DNA from: an uncultured Ruminiclostridium sp.
GTDB lineage: Bacteria; Bacillota; Clostridia; Oscillospirales; Ruminococcaceae
Direction of reading: 5' to 3'
DNA length: 64,000 bases
Assembly: GCA_947630175.1 (NCBI GenBank)
Contig: CANRGJ010000009.1
Span: 37,434 to 101,433, forward strand
The notes under the pieces are model-generated. The model saw nothing but the letters and a program-made list of their open reading frames with translations, made no database searches and was not told the origin of the DNA. This document shows positions 18,621 through 27,387 of the stretch, one piece after another. Within the stretch, counting starts at the first letter, position 1, and each line of letters starts with the position of its first letter. A program made the position numbers and the translations under genes.

Positions 18621-20798
18621 TTATCCCTCCGATTTTAATTTCTCTATTTCTTCTTTTAAAGCATTTTTCAGCCAGTTTTTTGAAAAATCCTCCAATGCTT
18701 TCAGCTTTTCATAAACAGGACCGTAATCAATATCTGAGAATTTTTCGATGTTTATTTCAGAGCTGCTGTTCATCAGAACAGACGGGTCGGCAATGATCCT
18801 GTCTTCGAGTCCCAGTTCTCTCAGCAGCGAATACATTCTGCATGAGCCGTCGATATCAGGGTCTATTATACAAAGAAAATTCTTTTTAAAGATAATTGAA
18901 AAGCATATAGCGTGAAAGGAATCCGTAAAAACGAAATGCGCATTTTTTATGTAACAAAGCCAGTCCTCAATAAACACATTGATCACGGGAACGCTCCACT
19001 TACGGTTTTGCTGAGGATCGCCGAGAGCTTCGCTGACGCAGACCAGCTCGTTCTTTTTCTTTTTGGCATAATCAATTATTATTTTTTCTGTAATATGATT
19101 TGACCACCGCATATAAGCAAACACATAAGGCGAACAATGAAGAATGTTTGATTTGTCGGTCAGCTCATCAAATACGTTCGCTTCTGCAAGGAAAACAGGA
19201 TCCAACACCATAGCTGCTTCAAGACCGAATTCCTTTTTTAAAATATTCTTTCCCGTAGCTTCTCTTACAGAGATAAATTGAAATGTTCCAAGACGTTTTT
19301 TGAACAGAGTGTGGTGCTCCGCTGTTCCTGTATAATTATCAATGCCAAAGGACGTTGCATACGAAATTTTCTTTTTGTTGGGATTTACAAATCCTAAAGT
19401 GAAAGTATCAAATGCATGGTCAAACAGCTTCTGATTCCATACCTGATCTGAGCCTACAATAAAAGCGTCACAAATTCGATTCAGCTCTTGCTGTTCTTCA
19501 ATTGAACCGTACAAACGGGATAATGCATTGGAAGGATAGGGATTTTCTCTGAAAAGAATAGGAGAGGTCAGCGGAGGGAACGGATATGTATTGGGCTTTT
19601 CCACCATTAAAGGCTCTAAGCCCATTTCCCTGATAACACAGTATAGGGAATAATGCGTAAGCTGCGCTCCAAAATTGCAGGTACTCCAGTTTGTCACCAG
19701 TCCCACATCAAATTTTGAATTTTCAATGTATTCTCTGATTTTTGAAAGCGTAATATTCCTGCTTATACAATCAAAAAATCTTGTCCGATTTTCATTCATC
19801 ATATAATCTTCAAAAAATCGGTTGTTTTCAAGGGCAAAGCGAATGGGTACTGGTGATATCAGGTCAAATTCCGCTTTTACCGAATTAAAAAGCTTATTTC
19901 CTTTTTCAGAATTTAAAAGTATCAAGCTTATGCCGTCAGAAGAATTAAAAACATTTATGTATTTTTCAATCCCGTAAAAAATGCCCAGCGTTAAATCCGA
20001 ATTGTGAGTAACAGGCGCATATTGGCAGTGATAGCACGACTTGCGCAGTGAAATGCAGGCATTGTGAAAATAAGAAAAGTCGTAGTAGGGTACAGACTTT
20101 TTATCCTTGTCGATAATTTCAATCAAATCGGGACGAAAGCCCCATTTCTTGCTGCTGAACTTCAGATTATCGATCTTGCTGCCTGCAATCTTTTCCTTTT
20201 TCAGCTTTTTGATAACCGCAGGAGATGAAACACCGTGACATACAAAATCAACAGTTATGAGCAGATCTGTTTCCGTGCCGTCAAGATAAGCGTATAATGC
20301 ATTTACATGGCAGGGTGTGCCGCAGAACAGCACTGTAATTTTTTCGTTCAGCAGCTTTTTTATCCTGCAGAATACCGAATTCAGTTCTGCCTCAATATAC
20401 TTGGCGCCCAAAATCCTGTCGATGTCTTCAGGCTTATCTATCAGAACATATTCTGCTTTATTATTTTTAAATTCTACTCCGCATACAACACCGTTTTCTT
20501 TTAAAATGTGCTTTGCAAAAATATAGAATGCTCCTCCTGCCGTGCATTTATCGGAGATCGATTTTGATGTCCTTCCTGCAAAGCATTTGGGCGTTTTTTC
20601 GTTGTGTTTTTCAAAATTCAGCTGAGGACAAACACAAACACATTTTTTACATTCAGTACACTTCTTGGGATCAACTTTGGCGGTTAAAAAGCCTTCGCTG
20701 TCGTATTCCATTGAAATGGCGGATGATTGGCATACTTCACTGCATATCCCGCAGCCCATACAATTTTCATTTTTTTCTTTTAACACATTTACAATCAT
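18621..20798 (-). CDS. F420-dehydrogenase-like Fe-S protein fused to polysaccharide pyruvyl transferase (paralogue)
   Basis: This 725-residue protein has the same architecture as 13926-16106. It shows two 4Fe-4S motifs (CMGCGICSEVCQ, where the usual proline is Gln, and CTECKKCVCVCP), a beta-subunit domain with TAGGAFYIFAKH and LFCGTPCHVNALYAYL, and a pyruvyl-transferase domain with FIVGSDQVWN and FTDSFHAICFS. Sequence divergence from the paralogue is high, so the duplication is old or the two arrived separately. It is 1 nt from each neighbouring gene. Different glycan residues may be the targets. Confidence 0.87.
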   Translation of the reverse strand: MIVNVLKEKNENCMGCGICSEVCQSSAISMEYDSEGFLTAKVDPKKCTECKKCVCVCPQLNFEKHNEKTPKCFAGRTSKSISDKCTAGGAFYIFAKHILKENGVVCGVEFKNNKAEYVLIDKPEDIDRILGAKYIEAELNSVFCRIKKLLNEKITVLFCGTPCHVNALYAYLDGTETDLLITVDFVCHGVSSPAVIKKLKKEKIAGSKIDNLKFSSKKWGFRPDLIEIIDKDKKSVPYYDFSYFHNACISLRKSCYHCQYAPVTHNSDLTLGIFYGIEKYINVFNSSDGISLILLNSEKGNKLFNSVKAEFDLISPVPIRFALENNRFFEDYMMNENRTRFFDCISRNITLSKIREYIENSKFDVGLVTNWSTCNFGAQLTHYSLYCVIREMGLEPLMVEKPNTYPFPPLTSPILFRENPYPSNALSRLYGSIEEQQELNRICDAFIVGSDQVWNQKLFDHAFDTFTLGFVNPNKKKISYATSFGIDNYTGTAEHHTLFKKRLGTFQFISVREATGKNILKKEFGLEAAMVLDPVFLAEANVFDELTDKSNILHCSPYVFAYMRWSNHITEKIIIDYAKKKKNELVCVSEALGDPQQNRKWSVPVINVFIEDWLCYIKNAHFVFTDSFHAICFSIIFKKNFLCIIDPDIDGSCRMYSLLRELGLEDRIIADPSVLMNSSSEINIEKFSDIDYGPVYEKLKALEDFSKNWLKNALKEEIEKLKSEG

Positions 20799-20799
20799 A

Positions 20800-21789
20800 T
20801 TATTTATCCTCTACGCTATCAATTATTTTGTCTATCAAATCGTAAAACTCAACGCCTTCATATTCCAATTCGACCGCGTCGTCACAAAAGCCGATTTTAT
20901 TCAAACTGAAATAATCAAAGTTGGTCCCGGCTCCCCAGAAGAGATAAGGCTGATAAATAATGATCTTTTTGCAGGCGGCACTGCTTATAATGTCGCAGAA
21001 GCCGCTTCTGATACCAATAAAATACCCGCATTTTTCCAAAATCGGCACAGAAATATCATATGGGAATGACAGAGGGATCGTGCCGTTGATGGGAAATTCC
21101 GAAGGCGACCCTACGTTCGTGCAGACTGTATATCCTCGTTCCTTCAGCTTTTCCGCAATATTGCACCACACCCACCATGGCAGTGAGGGGAGCGTGTTGA
21201 CAAAAGGAGAAAGCACCACGGTTTTTCCCGGCACCAATCGTTGTTCCTCAAAAACGGAGTAGAGCTTATTGCTGTTGTAGTCAAATGAAGGCAGCTGCTT
21301 GTCCTTCTCAGGGTCAAGGTCAAATACCGATTTAATATACAGGTCTACGAAATTTAGGCCGTTAAAATTTCGCATATTTTCAAGGATACCGCAATATGTC
21401 TGAGGGGGATGGTGATGCATTATCAATATCTCATCATTTTTTCCGAGAAAAATACTCAGTCTTACAAGCATATCCGCTTCGTTCTGTGATATCTTTTCAA
21501 TATTTTTAAATCCGAAAAGATTAGCTACCTTAAAATTAGAGCCGCCTATGACCACGACTACAAAATCATCTATGCCGTTGTTTCTTGCAAAAGCATTGAT
21601 ATACATACCTGCGAGATAAACATCGCCTGTTCCCGCATAGGGACATAGAAAGATCTTACATCCCTTGTATTTCCCCGCTATTCTGTTGTAAATATTAAGC
21701 CCGCGCTTTATCCTGAAATTAAACGCCGCCGATAAAGAAACCGTCTCGTTTCTTCGTGCTATTGATTTGAAATGCTCAAAAAACGACAT
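20800..21789 (-). CDS. GT9/heptosyltransferase-like glycosyltransferase
   Basis: This 329-residue protein appears to be a GT-B fold transferase related to ADP-heptose/LPS heptosyltransferases. The N-terminal half has a GTGDVYLAGMYINAF run. The C-terminal half has PGKTVVLSPFVNTLPSLPWWVW, then FIGIRSGFCDIISSA, which fits the donor-site G(I/V)(R/D)SG pattern of that group. It is the third gene of the polysaccharide operon. Donor and acceptor are unknown, and the family call is by motif pattern only. Confidence 0.7.
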   Translation of the reverse strand: MSFFEHFKSIARRNETVSLSAAFNFRIKRGLNIYNRIAGKYKGCKIFLCPYAGTGDVYLAGMYINAFARNNGIDDFVVVVIGGSNFKVANLFGFKNIEKISQNEADMLVRLSIFLGKNDEILIMHHHPPQTYCGILENMRNFNGLNFVDLYIKSVFDLDPEKDKQLPSFDYNSNKLYSVFEEQRLVPGKTVVLSPFVNTLPSLPWWVWCNIAEKLKERGYTVCTNVGSPSEFPINGTIPLSFPYDISVPILEKCGYFIGIRSGFCDIISSAACKKIIIYQPYLFWGAGTNFDYFSLNKIGFCDDAVELEYEGVEFYDLIDKIIDSVEDK

Positions 21790-21809
21790 ATAATTTTTCT
21801 CCCTGTGTT

Positions 21810-22295
21810 CTATACTATCTTTTTATTTTGAGGAAGCCGGCGAAAAGGAATTATTCCGTAAATTCCGATAGCCACTAACTGCTCTACGGTCGTCCCTTTA
21901 TATCCCACAAGACTTGAACCGTTTCTGCTGAACGGCCTATCAAGGGAAATCACAACAAATCTGTTATCAAAAATATGAAGCTCATACAATGCGATCAGGC
22001 GTTCTGCCTGCTCTGCCGAAATTTCAATTATTGACCGTACGTTATCCGAATAAAGCTGAATGTCCCGTTTCACGTTGTTTTCGATGGTTATGATAATAGC
22101 TTTATCAGCGTTTACCCTTTGCAGATATGTATCAAGATATCGCATTCCCTGCAGATTGCACTCCCAGTCTAAATTTGGAAACAGCAAGATCCTGTCATTC
22201 GGCTTCGGTTTGGTCACGTGGAGCAAAGAGTTCCATTCCTTCTGGGCTGTCTTTGTCAACTTATACTTTTCTTTTATTGCTTCATTGATATTCAT
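21810..22295 (-). CDS. Hypothetical protein of the polysaccharide operon
   Basis: This 161-residue soluble protein has alternating beta/alpha character (RILLFPNLDWECN, KAIIITIENNV, RFVVISLDRPF) and no signal peptide or membrane segment. I do not recognise a family. Its position between a GT8 and a GT9-like gene, with short spacers, suggests an accessory role in glycan assembly. It may be a partial Rossmann-like domain. Confidence 0.6.
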   Translation of the reverse strand: MNINEAIKEKYKLTKTAQKEWNSLLHVTKPKPNDRILLFPNLDWECNLQGMRYLDTYLQRVNADKAIIITIENNVKRDIQLYSDNVRSIIEISAEQAERLIALYELHIFDNRFVVISLDRPFSRNGSSLVGYKGTTVEQLVAIGIYGIIPFRRLPQNKKIV

Positions 22296-22306
22296 ATAAC
22301 TACCAC

Positions 22307-23299
22307 CTACAATTTCAGATTTATTTTAAGGGAAGATACCTTATAGCCAAACCATTTTTTAGCAAATTTCATAATTATACGGAATCCCGTCTGTCCGCTG
22401 CTGAATTTTTCGTCCATTAATTCTGTTACGTTAGCATTTGATAAATATGTATTAAACAAGGAATAAACTACATCTTCCCAGAACGGAGTGCAGGAAGCAT
22501 ATTGAAAAAAATAGCAGGACAGCTTCGCTCCGTAAAACGAGTTCCACGGCTTATTATTTGACGTGTAGTGAATGATATAGCAGTTATTCAACGCTTTCTG
22601 ATATTCAATAAGATCGTTGCCCTTTATATATTTTAGCTTGTCCAGATAATGACCCCATTGAAGGTTCCACCTCAGATCCAGGCTTTTCACCGCATCTTTG
22701 CAGCAAAGATTAAGCGCATCCTGGTCAGGGCATCTGAAAGATCTGTTATTTTTAATTAAGGATAATATTTTTTGGGACATTTCTCCTCTGAATAAATTTA
22801 AATTTATCAGTAAAACCCCCGAATTAAAATATTTCTGCGGGTCTATGCCGATTTTCTCAAGTTCCTTGCAGCGAAACACATTGGGGATATCGTACACTGC
22901 CCCTAATACATTTTGTCCTAAGTCAGTGTCATACAACTCTTTAATATCCTTCTTTACAATGGTATCACAATCTAAATAAAGCGCTTTTTTCTCAGCGGGA
23001 AATAAATCACCGATAAATATTCTCAGGTACATTTCCAACTTGAAATAATCTACTTCATATAATTCTTCTATTTTATCGCTGTTTACTTCTATCATCTGAA
23101 TTTTTATATTATACTGTTCTGACAGTTCCATAAACTTCAAATAATTCTGTTTTAAAAGATTCAAATATAAAACATAAAATCTGCATAATTCCTTGTGTTT
23201 GGTATTAAACCATACCGAATAAATCGAAGCTGCAGCAGCATGGGCGTATAAATCGTTCACAGCATACACAACATTTATCTTATCGTCCATATCGATCAC
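22307..23299 (-). CDS. Glycosyltransferase family 8 protein
   Basis: This 330-residue retaining glycosyltransferase is of the LgtC/general stress protein A type. The GT-A fold is shown by NVVYAVNDLYAHAAAASIYS at the N terminus, the metal-binding DxD in YLDCDTI (~111-117), and FNSGVLLINL with DQDALN further on. A C-terminal basic helix could contact the membrane. It is the first gene of the operon after the recombinase, which ends 38 nt upstream. It likely transfers glucose or galactose in surface polysaccharide synthesis, though the sugar is inferred. Confidence 0.9.
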   Translation of the reverse strand: MIDMDDKINVVYAVNDLYAHAAAASIYSVWFNTKHKELCRFYVLYLNLLKQNYLKFMELSEQYNIKIQMIEVNSDKIEELYEVDYFKLEMYLRIFIGDLFPAEKKALYLDCDTIVKKDIKELYDTDLGQNVLGAVYDIPNVFRCKELEKIGIDPQKYFNSGVLLINLNLFRGEMSQKILSLIKNNRSFRCPDQDALNLCCKDAVKSLDLRWNLQWGHYLDKLKYIKGNDLIEYQKALNNCYIIHYTSNNKPWNSFYGAKLSCYFFQYASCTPFWEDVVYSLFNTYLSNANVTELMDEKFSSGQTGFRIIMKFAKKWFGYKVSSLKINLKL

Positions 23300-23337
23300 A
23301 ACCTTTTTTAATCAACAATCGTTTGATTTTTTCGGTT

Positions 23338-24270
23338 TTACCCTACTTCCTCCGCTATCAGATTTATTGCCTGTATTTTGCTGGTTATCGTGGGTTTCTC
23401 GCAATATGCCGCCGCACTTTGCACCGACGTATTTCCCAGAATGTCCGCCAGAACGGTCACGTCTGCGCCGTGAGAGATGCACCGTTTGATGAACAATTTT
23501 CTCAATTCGCTGAAGCTGATGTCGGGGAGATACTCCTTTTTCAGGAATGAGCGAAGGCGGTACTGCATTGTGCGGGGTTCGATGGGCGAAGTTGTTCCCG
23601 AAAGGAGATAGCGGTTTTCGGGCGCTTTGTGCTTTTTCAAAATGTCGCAGAGAAACTGCGGCAGCGGTATCTCACGGGCTTTTTTGCCCAGGTCGGTTAT
23701 CATCAGCACACTTCCTTCTTCGGTGGATATGCGCTGAATCGTGCGGACTACCGTGATTTTTCCCGCTTTCAGGTCAACATCCTCCCACTTTAGGGCGCAC
23801 AATTCGCCGATTCTTAATCCTGTGTAAAGGGTCATCAGTATGCCGCATTTCGTCAGGTCGGTGTTGGTGGTGAGGACCTTGTTCAGCCGTTCGCAAAGTT
23901 CATCGGTGTAGATCGGCTGTTCGGGAGGATTTTCGCTCTCCCTGCCTGTCTTTATCGTTTCCATTCCCACCGTGGGGTCGGGGTAACCGTAGGTTCTGGT
24001 CACGTTTTTCAGGATGGATTTAAGCAGGGTCGTCACGTCGTATATGTACTTTCCGTTGAAGCCCTCCGCATACAAATGCTCTACAAAGCTCTGTATGGAG
24101 TCCCGGGTAATATCTTTCAGCCTTGCCTTTTCAAAATATGGTATAATGTTTTTGTCAAGCCGTAACGTGTACTGAGCGTAGGAGCTGGGCTTGACCTTGC
24201 TTCTGACCGTAGAAAGCCACTCCTTTGTCAGGTCGGAAAACAAAATGTTTCCTAAATTTTTCCTTGTCAT
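23338..24270 (-). CDS. Tyrosine recombinase-like protein with a degenerate active site
   Basis: This 310-residue protein has the two-domain layout of integrase-type tyrosine recombinases: a SAM-like core-binding domain (~10-110) and a catalytic domain (~135-300). Arg I is kept in TGLRIGELCALKW, box-II Arg in FSELRKLF, and the candidate Tyr in SAAAYCEKP. Both usual histidines are gone: the HxLRH pattern reads SELRK and LGH reads LGN. Strand exchange may therefore be weak or absent, and it could act as a DNA-binding cofactor. It lies between the inverted-repeat cassette and the polysaccharide operon, on the same strand, with CAGGAG 7 nt before its ATG. Confidence 0.8.
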   Translation of the reverse strand: MTRKNLGNILFSDLTKEWLSTVRSKVKPSSYAQYTLRLDKNIIPYFEKARLKDITRDSIQSFVEHLYAEGFNGKYIYDVTTLLKSILKNVTRTYGYPDPTVGMETIKTGRESENPPEQPIYTDELCERLNKVLTTNTDLTKCGILMTLYTGLRIGELCALKWEDVDLKAGKITVVRTIQRISTEEGSVLMITDLGKKAREIPLPQFLCDILKKHKAPENRYLLSGTTSPIEPRTMQYRLRSFLKKEYLPDISFSELRKLFIKRCISHGADVTVLADILGNTSVQSAAAYCEKPTITSKIQAINLIAEEVG

Positions 24271-24302
24271 TTGGTTCTCCTGTTATGGATATACTAATTC
24301 TG

Positions 24303-24324
24303 TAATTTATTCTTTTGCGAAAAA
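24303..24324. repeat. Left 22-bp inverted repeat of the cassette
   Basis: The repeat contains TTATTCTTTTGCGAAAA. Its exact reverse complement lies at 25514-25535. It sits 33 bp upstream of the ATG at 24270. Immediately outside both copies an AATTAGT motif recurs. Confidence 0.88.
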
Positions 24325-24361
24325 CCGATGAGAACGGGCAAATTCAGGATTTTGACGGCAG

Positions 24362-25414
24362 CTATGCCGCAAAGGTCAGACGTTTAATAAACTTCTGCTT
24401 GCGCTCCATTGAGGAATGGACGTATCTGTTAAGCGTGATCTCTACGCCAGAATGACCGAGAATTTCTGACAGAGATTTCACATCAAAGCCCATTTCAACG
24501 CAGTTGGTGGCGAACATATGGCGCAGGGCGTGAAAGTGTATTGACGGCAGGTTTGCTTTTTTCAGGACTTTTTGGAAGCGGTATTGCATTACGCGGGGTT
24601 CAATGGGTTTTGGGGCAGAGGAAAGAATATAGGAACTTTTGTCAGAAATAAACTTTTTAATTAAAGGTATTATACAGTCGGGAATTGGTATTTCTCTGAC
24701 GGAGGAATTGCTTTTTGGTTCGGTGATTATCAGTTTTGTGCCGCCTGTTACCCGTATTCTTTGAATGGTTTTGGTGACGGAAATCGTGCGCTTAGAAAGG
24801 TCTACGTCTGACCATTTTAAAGCGCATAACTCGCCTATGCGCAAGCCTGTGAAAAGGGACAGAGCTATGCCTAATGAAGTTAAATTCTGGTTTGCGCTGA
24901 GGTATTTTTGTAAACGGGTTTGTTGGTATTTTGAGAGCAGATTTACTTCTACCCGTTTTCTTTTCGGCAAAACAACTTCTGCAATTCTGTTGCGGATATT
25001 GTAGCGGTTGACGGCGAATTTCATCACAGACTTTAAGAGTATAACAATATCAGCCACATAGTTTGATGACAGGCCGCTTTGCAGCTTGTCTGCTATGAAT
25101 TTGTGCAGAAGAGAAGCGTCAATCTTATCTGCGCAAACGTTTCCAAATGCAGGCAGGATATGACTTTCCGCTTTGCCTATATAGTTTGAAACTGTTGACT
25201 CTTTAAGCCTAAATTTCGATGATTCCAGCCATTCCCAAAAAAGGGTTTTTACCGTCAGACCTGTCTCGGAATAGCTTTGATTTTCCTTGAATTTTTTGAT
25301 TTTTTGCCTGACTTCATCATCGGTCTTTCCATAGAAATATCTGAGTCTATGACAGTTTTTGTCCGTCAGCCGTCCTTCGTACCGTCCGTCCCTTCGCAGA
25401 TAAATATTTTCCAT
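24362..25414 (-). CDS. Tyrosine recombinase / site-specific integrase
   Basis: This protein of about 350 residues has an N-terminal arm-binding-like domain (YLRRDGRYEGRLTDKN), a core-binding domain (~55-155) and a catalytic domain (~165-345). The active site looks complete: Arg in TGLRIGELCALKW, HALRHMFATNC, ILGHSGVEITLNRY. I prefer ATG 25414, preceded by AAAGGA at 7 nt, over ATG 25441, which adds nine residues. It is related to the degenerate recombinase downstream, sharing the run TGLRIGELCALKW. Being inside its own inverted repeat, it is a strong candidate to invert the segment. Confidence 0.9.
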   Translation of the reverse strand: MENIYLRRDGRYEGRLTDKNCHRLRYFYGKTDDEVRQKIKKFKENQSYSETGLTVKTLFWEWLESSKFRLKESTVSNYIGKAESHILPAFGNVCADKIDASLLHKFIADKLQSGLSSNYVADIVILLKSVMKFAVNRYNIRNRIAEVVLPKRKRVEVNLLSKYQQTRLQKYLSANQNLTSLGIALSLFTGLRIGELCALKWSDVDLSKRTISVTKTIQRIRVTGGTKLIITEPKSNSSVREIPIPDCIIPLIKKFISDKSSYILSSAPKPIEPRVMQYRFQKVLKKANLPSIHFHALRHMFATNCVEMGFDVKSLSEILGHSGVEITLNRYVHSSMERKQKFIKRLTFAA

Positions 25415-25513
25415 TATTTTTTCGTCCTTTCTTGTTGACATTTCCCCGTTTTTGTGATATGATATTTTCGGTTCTGTTAACAGTTATCCAATTATATTTT
25501 AGTTTAATTTTCT

Positions 25514-25535
25514 TTTTTCGCAAAAGAATAAATTA
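25514..25535. repeat. Right 22-bp inverted repeat of the cassette
   Basis: This is the exact reverse complement of 24303-24324 (22 of 22 bases). It lies about 100 bp upstream of the recombinase start. A minus-strand promoter-like pair (TTAACA, 16 bp, TATTCT) would overlap it from outside. Confidence 0.88.
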
Positions 25536-25576
25536 GTGAAAATTAGTGTTAAGAATTTATCTTGTTTAAAACGAAA

Positions 25577-25604
25577 AAACGGGCAGATTTTCAATCTGTC
25601 CGTT
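25577..25604. terminator. Hairpin, probable terminator
   Basis: The stem AAACGGGCAGATT / AATCTGTCCGTTT (one G-T pair) is followed by a T-rich tract on the plus strand and preceded by A-rich DNA. It could stop transcripts from either side. Confidence 0.55.
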
Positions 25605-25620
25605 TATGTTTTTATTTGAT

Positions 25621-25670
25621 AAAAAGTCTGTAAGCAGTTAGCTTACAGGTTATAATGTTACGACTTTTTT
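25621..25670. repeat. Nested inverted repeat beside the cassette
   Basis: An inner 8-bp stem (CTGTAAGC / GCTTACAG) is enclosed by an outer AAAAAGTC / GACTTTTT pair. It might be a recombinase accessory site or a second terminator; function not determinable. Confidence 0.45.
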
Positions 25671-25776
25671 TGCAAGAAAAATAAGACAAAGCAGTTTTAG
25701 CGAGTGAAGCACAACAAATGTTTACAAAGGCTGCTTTAAAAATTTACTTGTTTCTCAATAAGATATGTTATTCCTT

Positions 25777-26106
25777 TTACTTTTTGTCATTATTTTTCTT
25801 CATCGCTTCATAATGTTCTGCAAGGCAGAACGCACATTCCGAGTGTGTCATATCGGTAAAACTGCGCTGTCTGAGGTTCGTTTCCCCGACGATTATCTGT
25901 GCCTTATTATCGTCAAGATCGATGTAGATGACGGCAGGAGCTTCGGTAAGTCCTGCAAGCTCGGCGGCTTTCTTTCAGTTGTGACCACTGAGGATTGTGT
26001 AATTACCGTCTTTTTTCCAAACCGCTAACGGCTCTATTATGCCGTTTCCCTTAATTGACTGCACCATATCGTCAAACCGTTCCCCTTTGTAAAGTTTGAA
26101 TTTGTG
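25777..26106 (-). pseudogene. ParB-like partition protein remnant
   Basis: On the minus strand, one frame reads FKLYKGERFDDMVQSIKGNGIIEPLAVW, then ILSGHN-stop-KKAAELAG, then IVGETNLRQRSF. This is the ParB/Spo0J nuclease-fold core, where the conserved GHNR motif has lost its Arg to TGA (25975-25977, a CGA to TGA change). The N-terminal part is missing or frameshifted before 26106. The natural stop is at 25777-25779. Such ParB genes are usual in conjugative elements of Clostridia, so this is debris of an older element. Confidence 0.8.
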
Positions 26107-26212
26107 ATGGAGACTGCTCCCCGCTTATTTCCGTAAGTGGATTCGGGGCAGCTTTTTCTTTTGTATTCACTGTTGCTGTTGCCCTCGTTTCTCTTGAATA
26201 TTTTCAGCGGAG

Positions 26213-26431
26213 TTATAATATCTTGTCTATCGGCTTTATTTTGCCGCCCGTCGTTTCAGGCTCTGTTTTAACTGTCAGCCTTGAGGTATTGAGATATTCC
26301 GTCAGCTTGTCCACATTCACAAGAAAACGTCTGCCCGCTTTCACCGCCACTATTTCACCGCTGGCGACCTTTGCCCTGATAAAATGTACCGGGAGATTAA
26401 AAAGGGAGGCGGCAGTCTTGATCGTTTCCAT
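26213..26431 (-). CDS. Excisionase-like helix-turn-helix protein
   Basis: This 72-residue protein has a MerR/excisionase-type winged helix (ETIKTAASLFNLPVHFIRAKVASGEI, then VKAGRRFLVNVDKLTEYL). The family binds DNA at attachment sites and directs integrase toward excision. It precedes the ParB remnant on the same strand and lies 0.8 kb from the recombinases. Its integrase partner is uncertain because the surrounding element is degraded. It may be a relic that is still open. Confidence 0.75.
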   Translation of the reverse strand: METIKTAASLFNLPVHFIRAKVASGEIVAVKAGRRFLVNVDKLTEYLNTSRLTVKTEPETTGGKIKPIDKIL

Positions 26432-26685
26432 TCTCGGAGGGTTTGAATCCTGTCATTTTTGTGTCCTTTCATATTGCGCTCCCGCCGCTTTTATAATGGC
26501 TATGGAGCTTATTTTTGGTGGTATGAAAATTTGCTTCTTTGCTGCTTCGGTATGGGCAGATCATTCCTATAAGTATTTTTACCGAAGCGATGATGGTGGC
26601 TATGGGTAAGGTAAAAAATAATCTGATTCAAAAAAGTAATAATAATTAACCAAGTTTTATTGATTTTCAAGGAAGGTATGATTCT
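26432..26685. other. Non-coding stretch
   Basis: No credible gene or structured element was seen in this AT-rich gap. It likely contains the divergent promoters for the excisionase-like gene and the lipoprotein remnant. Confidence 0.4.
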
Positions 26686-27387
26686 ATGAGGTGCATTAAA
26701 CCAAAGCATTTGATTGGCAAAAAAAATCAAAGGTTGCTTGGTTAGGGAAACTGATTTCTACTTTTCTTGCTCTATCAATAATATGTGGATTGTCGGGATG
26801 TTCGGTCGGCAATGAAAATCCTCCTGATGTCAGTTTGACGGAAAATCCAGAATATCAAAGCGGTTTTGATATAGAAAGGGTGCGTAAAAGTATAGTAGTA
26901 AAAGGTCAGCCCTTTGAGATCCCCGTTGCATTGAAGGATCTAAAGGACGGGGTGGACTTGGGAGGAGGATACAAAGCTTACACCTTTGGCCGATAAGGGA
27001 TATGGCGTAGTATTCATTTACTATAACGGCGAGAAAATGTTGAATGCGGTCGTTGAGAATTATTATGATGGAAATAAAGAAAAGGGTGTTGTATGCTGCA
27101 TTTCTATAAGTGAAGAGGATAAAGATATTTCTTTAGATGGATTAACTCCTACGGTGTCAACAAAACAGGATGTTTTGGATAAATACGGAGAACCTGCTCA
27201 AGTCCAAAAAGTGTTTGATAAATCATATTATGATGAATCATACATTTATGGAATATTGTACGAGCCCAAAAGTACACATGTTTATGCTCATGCACTTGAA
27301 ATTAAATTTGCGGATACCGGAATAATAAAAGAAATGTGCATTACTTACTCTGACTTAACTAAATATGACTATTGCAGAACTTATTAA
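26686..27387 (+). pseudogene. Frameshifted lipoprotein
   Basis: Three frame segments join into one lipoprotein. ATG 26686, preceded by AAGGAAGG, opens a frame that must shift at an A8 run (26719-26726) to reach the signal sequence LISTFLALSIICGLSGC. That frame continues through KGQPFEIPVALKDLKDGVDLGGGYK and shifts again near 26975 into LTPLADKGYGVVFIYYNGEKML up to the stop at 27387. The C-terminal region contains KQDVLDKYGEPAQV, a small repeat-like module seen in secreted Firmicutes proteins. The gene is either decayed or carries sequencing indels. Confidence 0.7.

Larger units (their letters stand above)
24303..25535. mobile_element. Candidate invertible cassette carrying a tyrosine recombinase
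   Basis: A recombinase gene (24362-25414) is enclosed by perfect 22-bp inverted repeats, which is the layout of self-encoded DNA inversion switches. Inversion would flip about 1.19 kb, placing the present right-hand end, with its AT-rich promoter-like sequence, next to the polysaccharide operon. That inversion occurs is inference; the repeats are seen directly. Confidence 0.7.

Noticed and set aside
13926..20798. Genuine coenzyme F420 metabolism
   Set aside because: The domain name is historical; these proteins sit in a polysaccharide operon and no F420 biosynthesis gene is seen.
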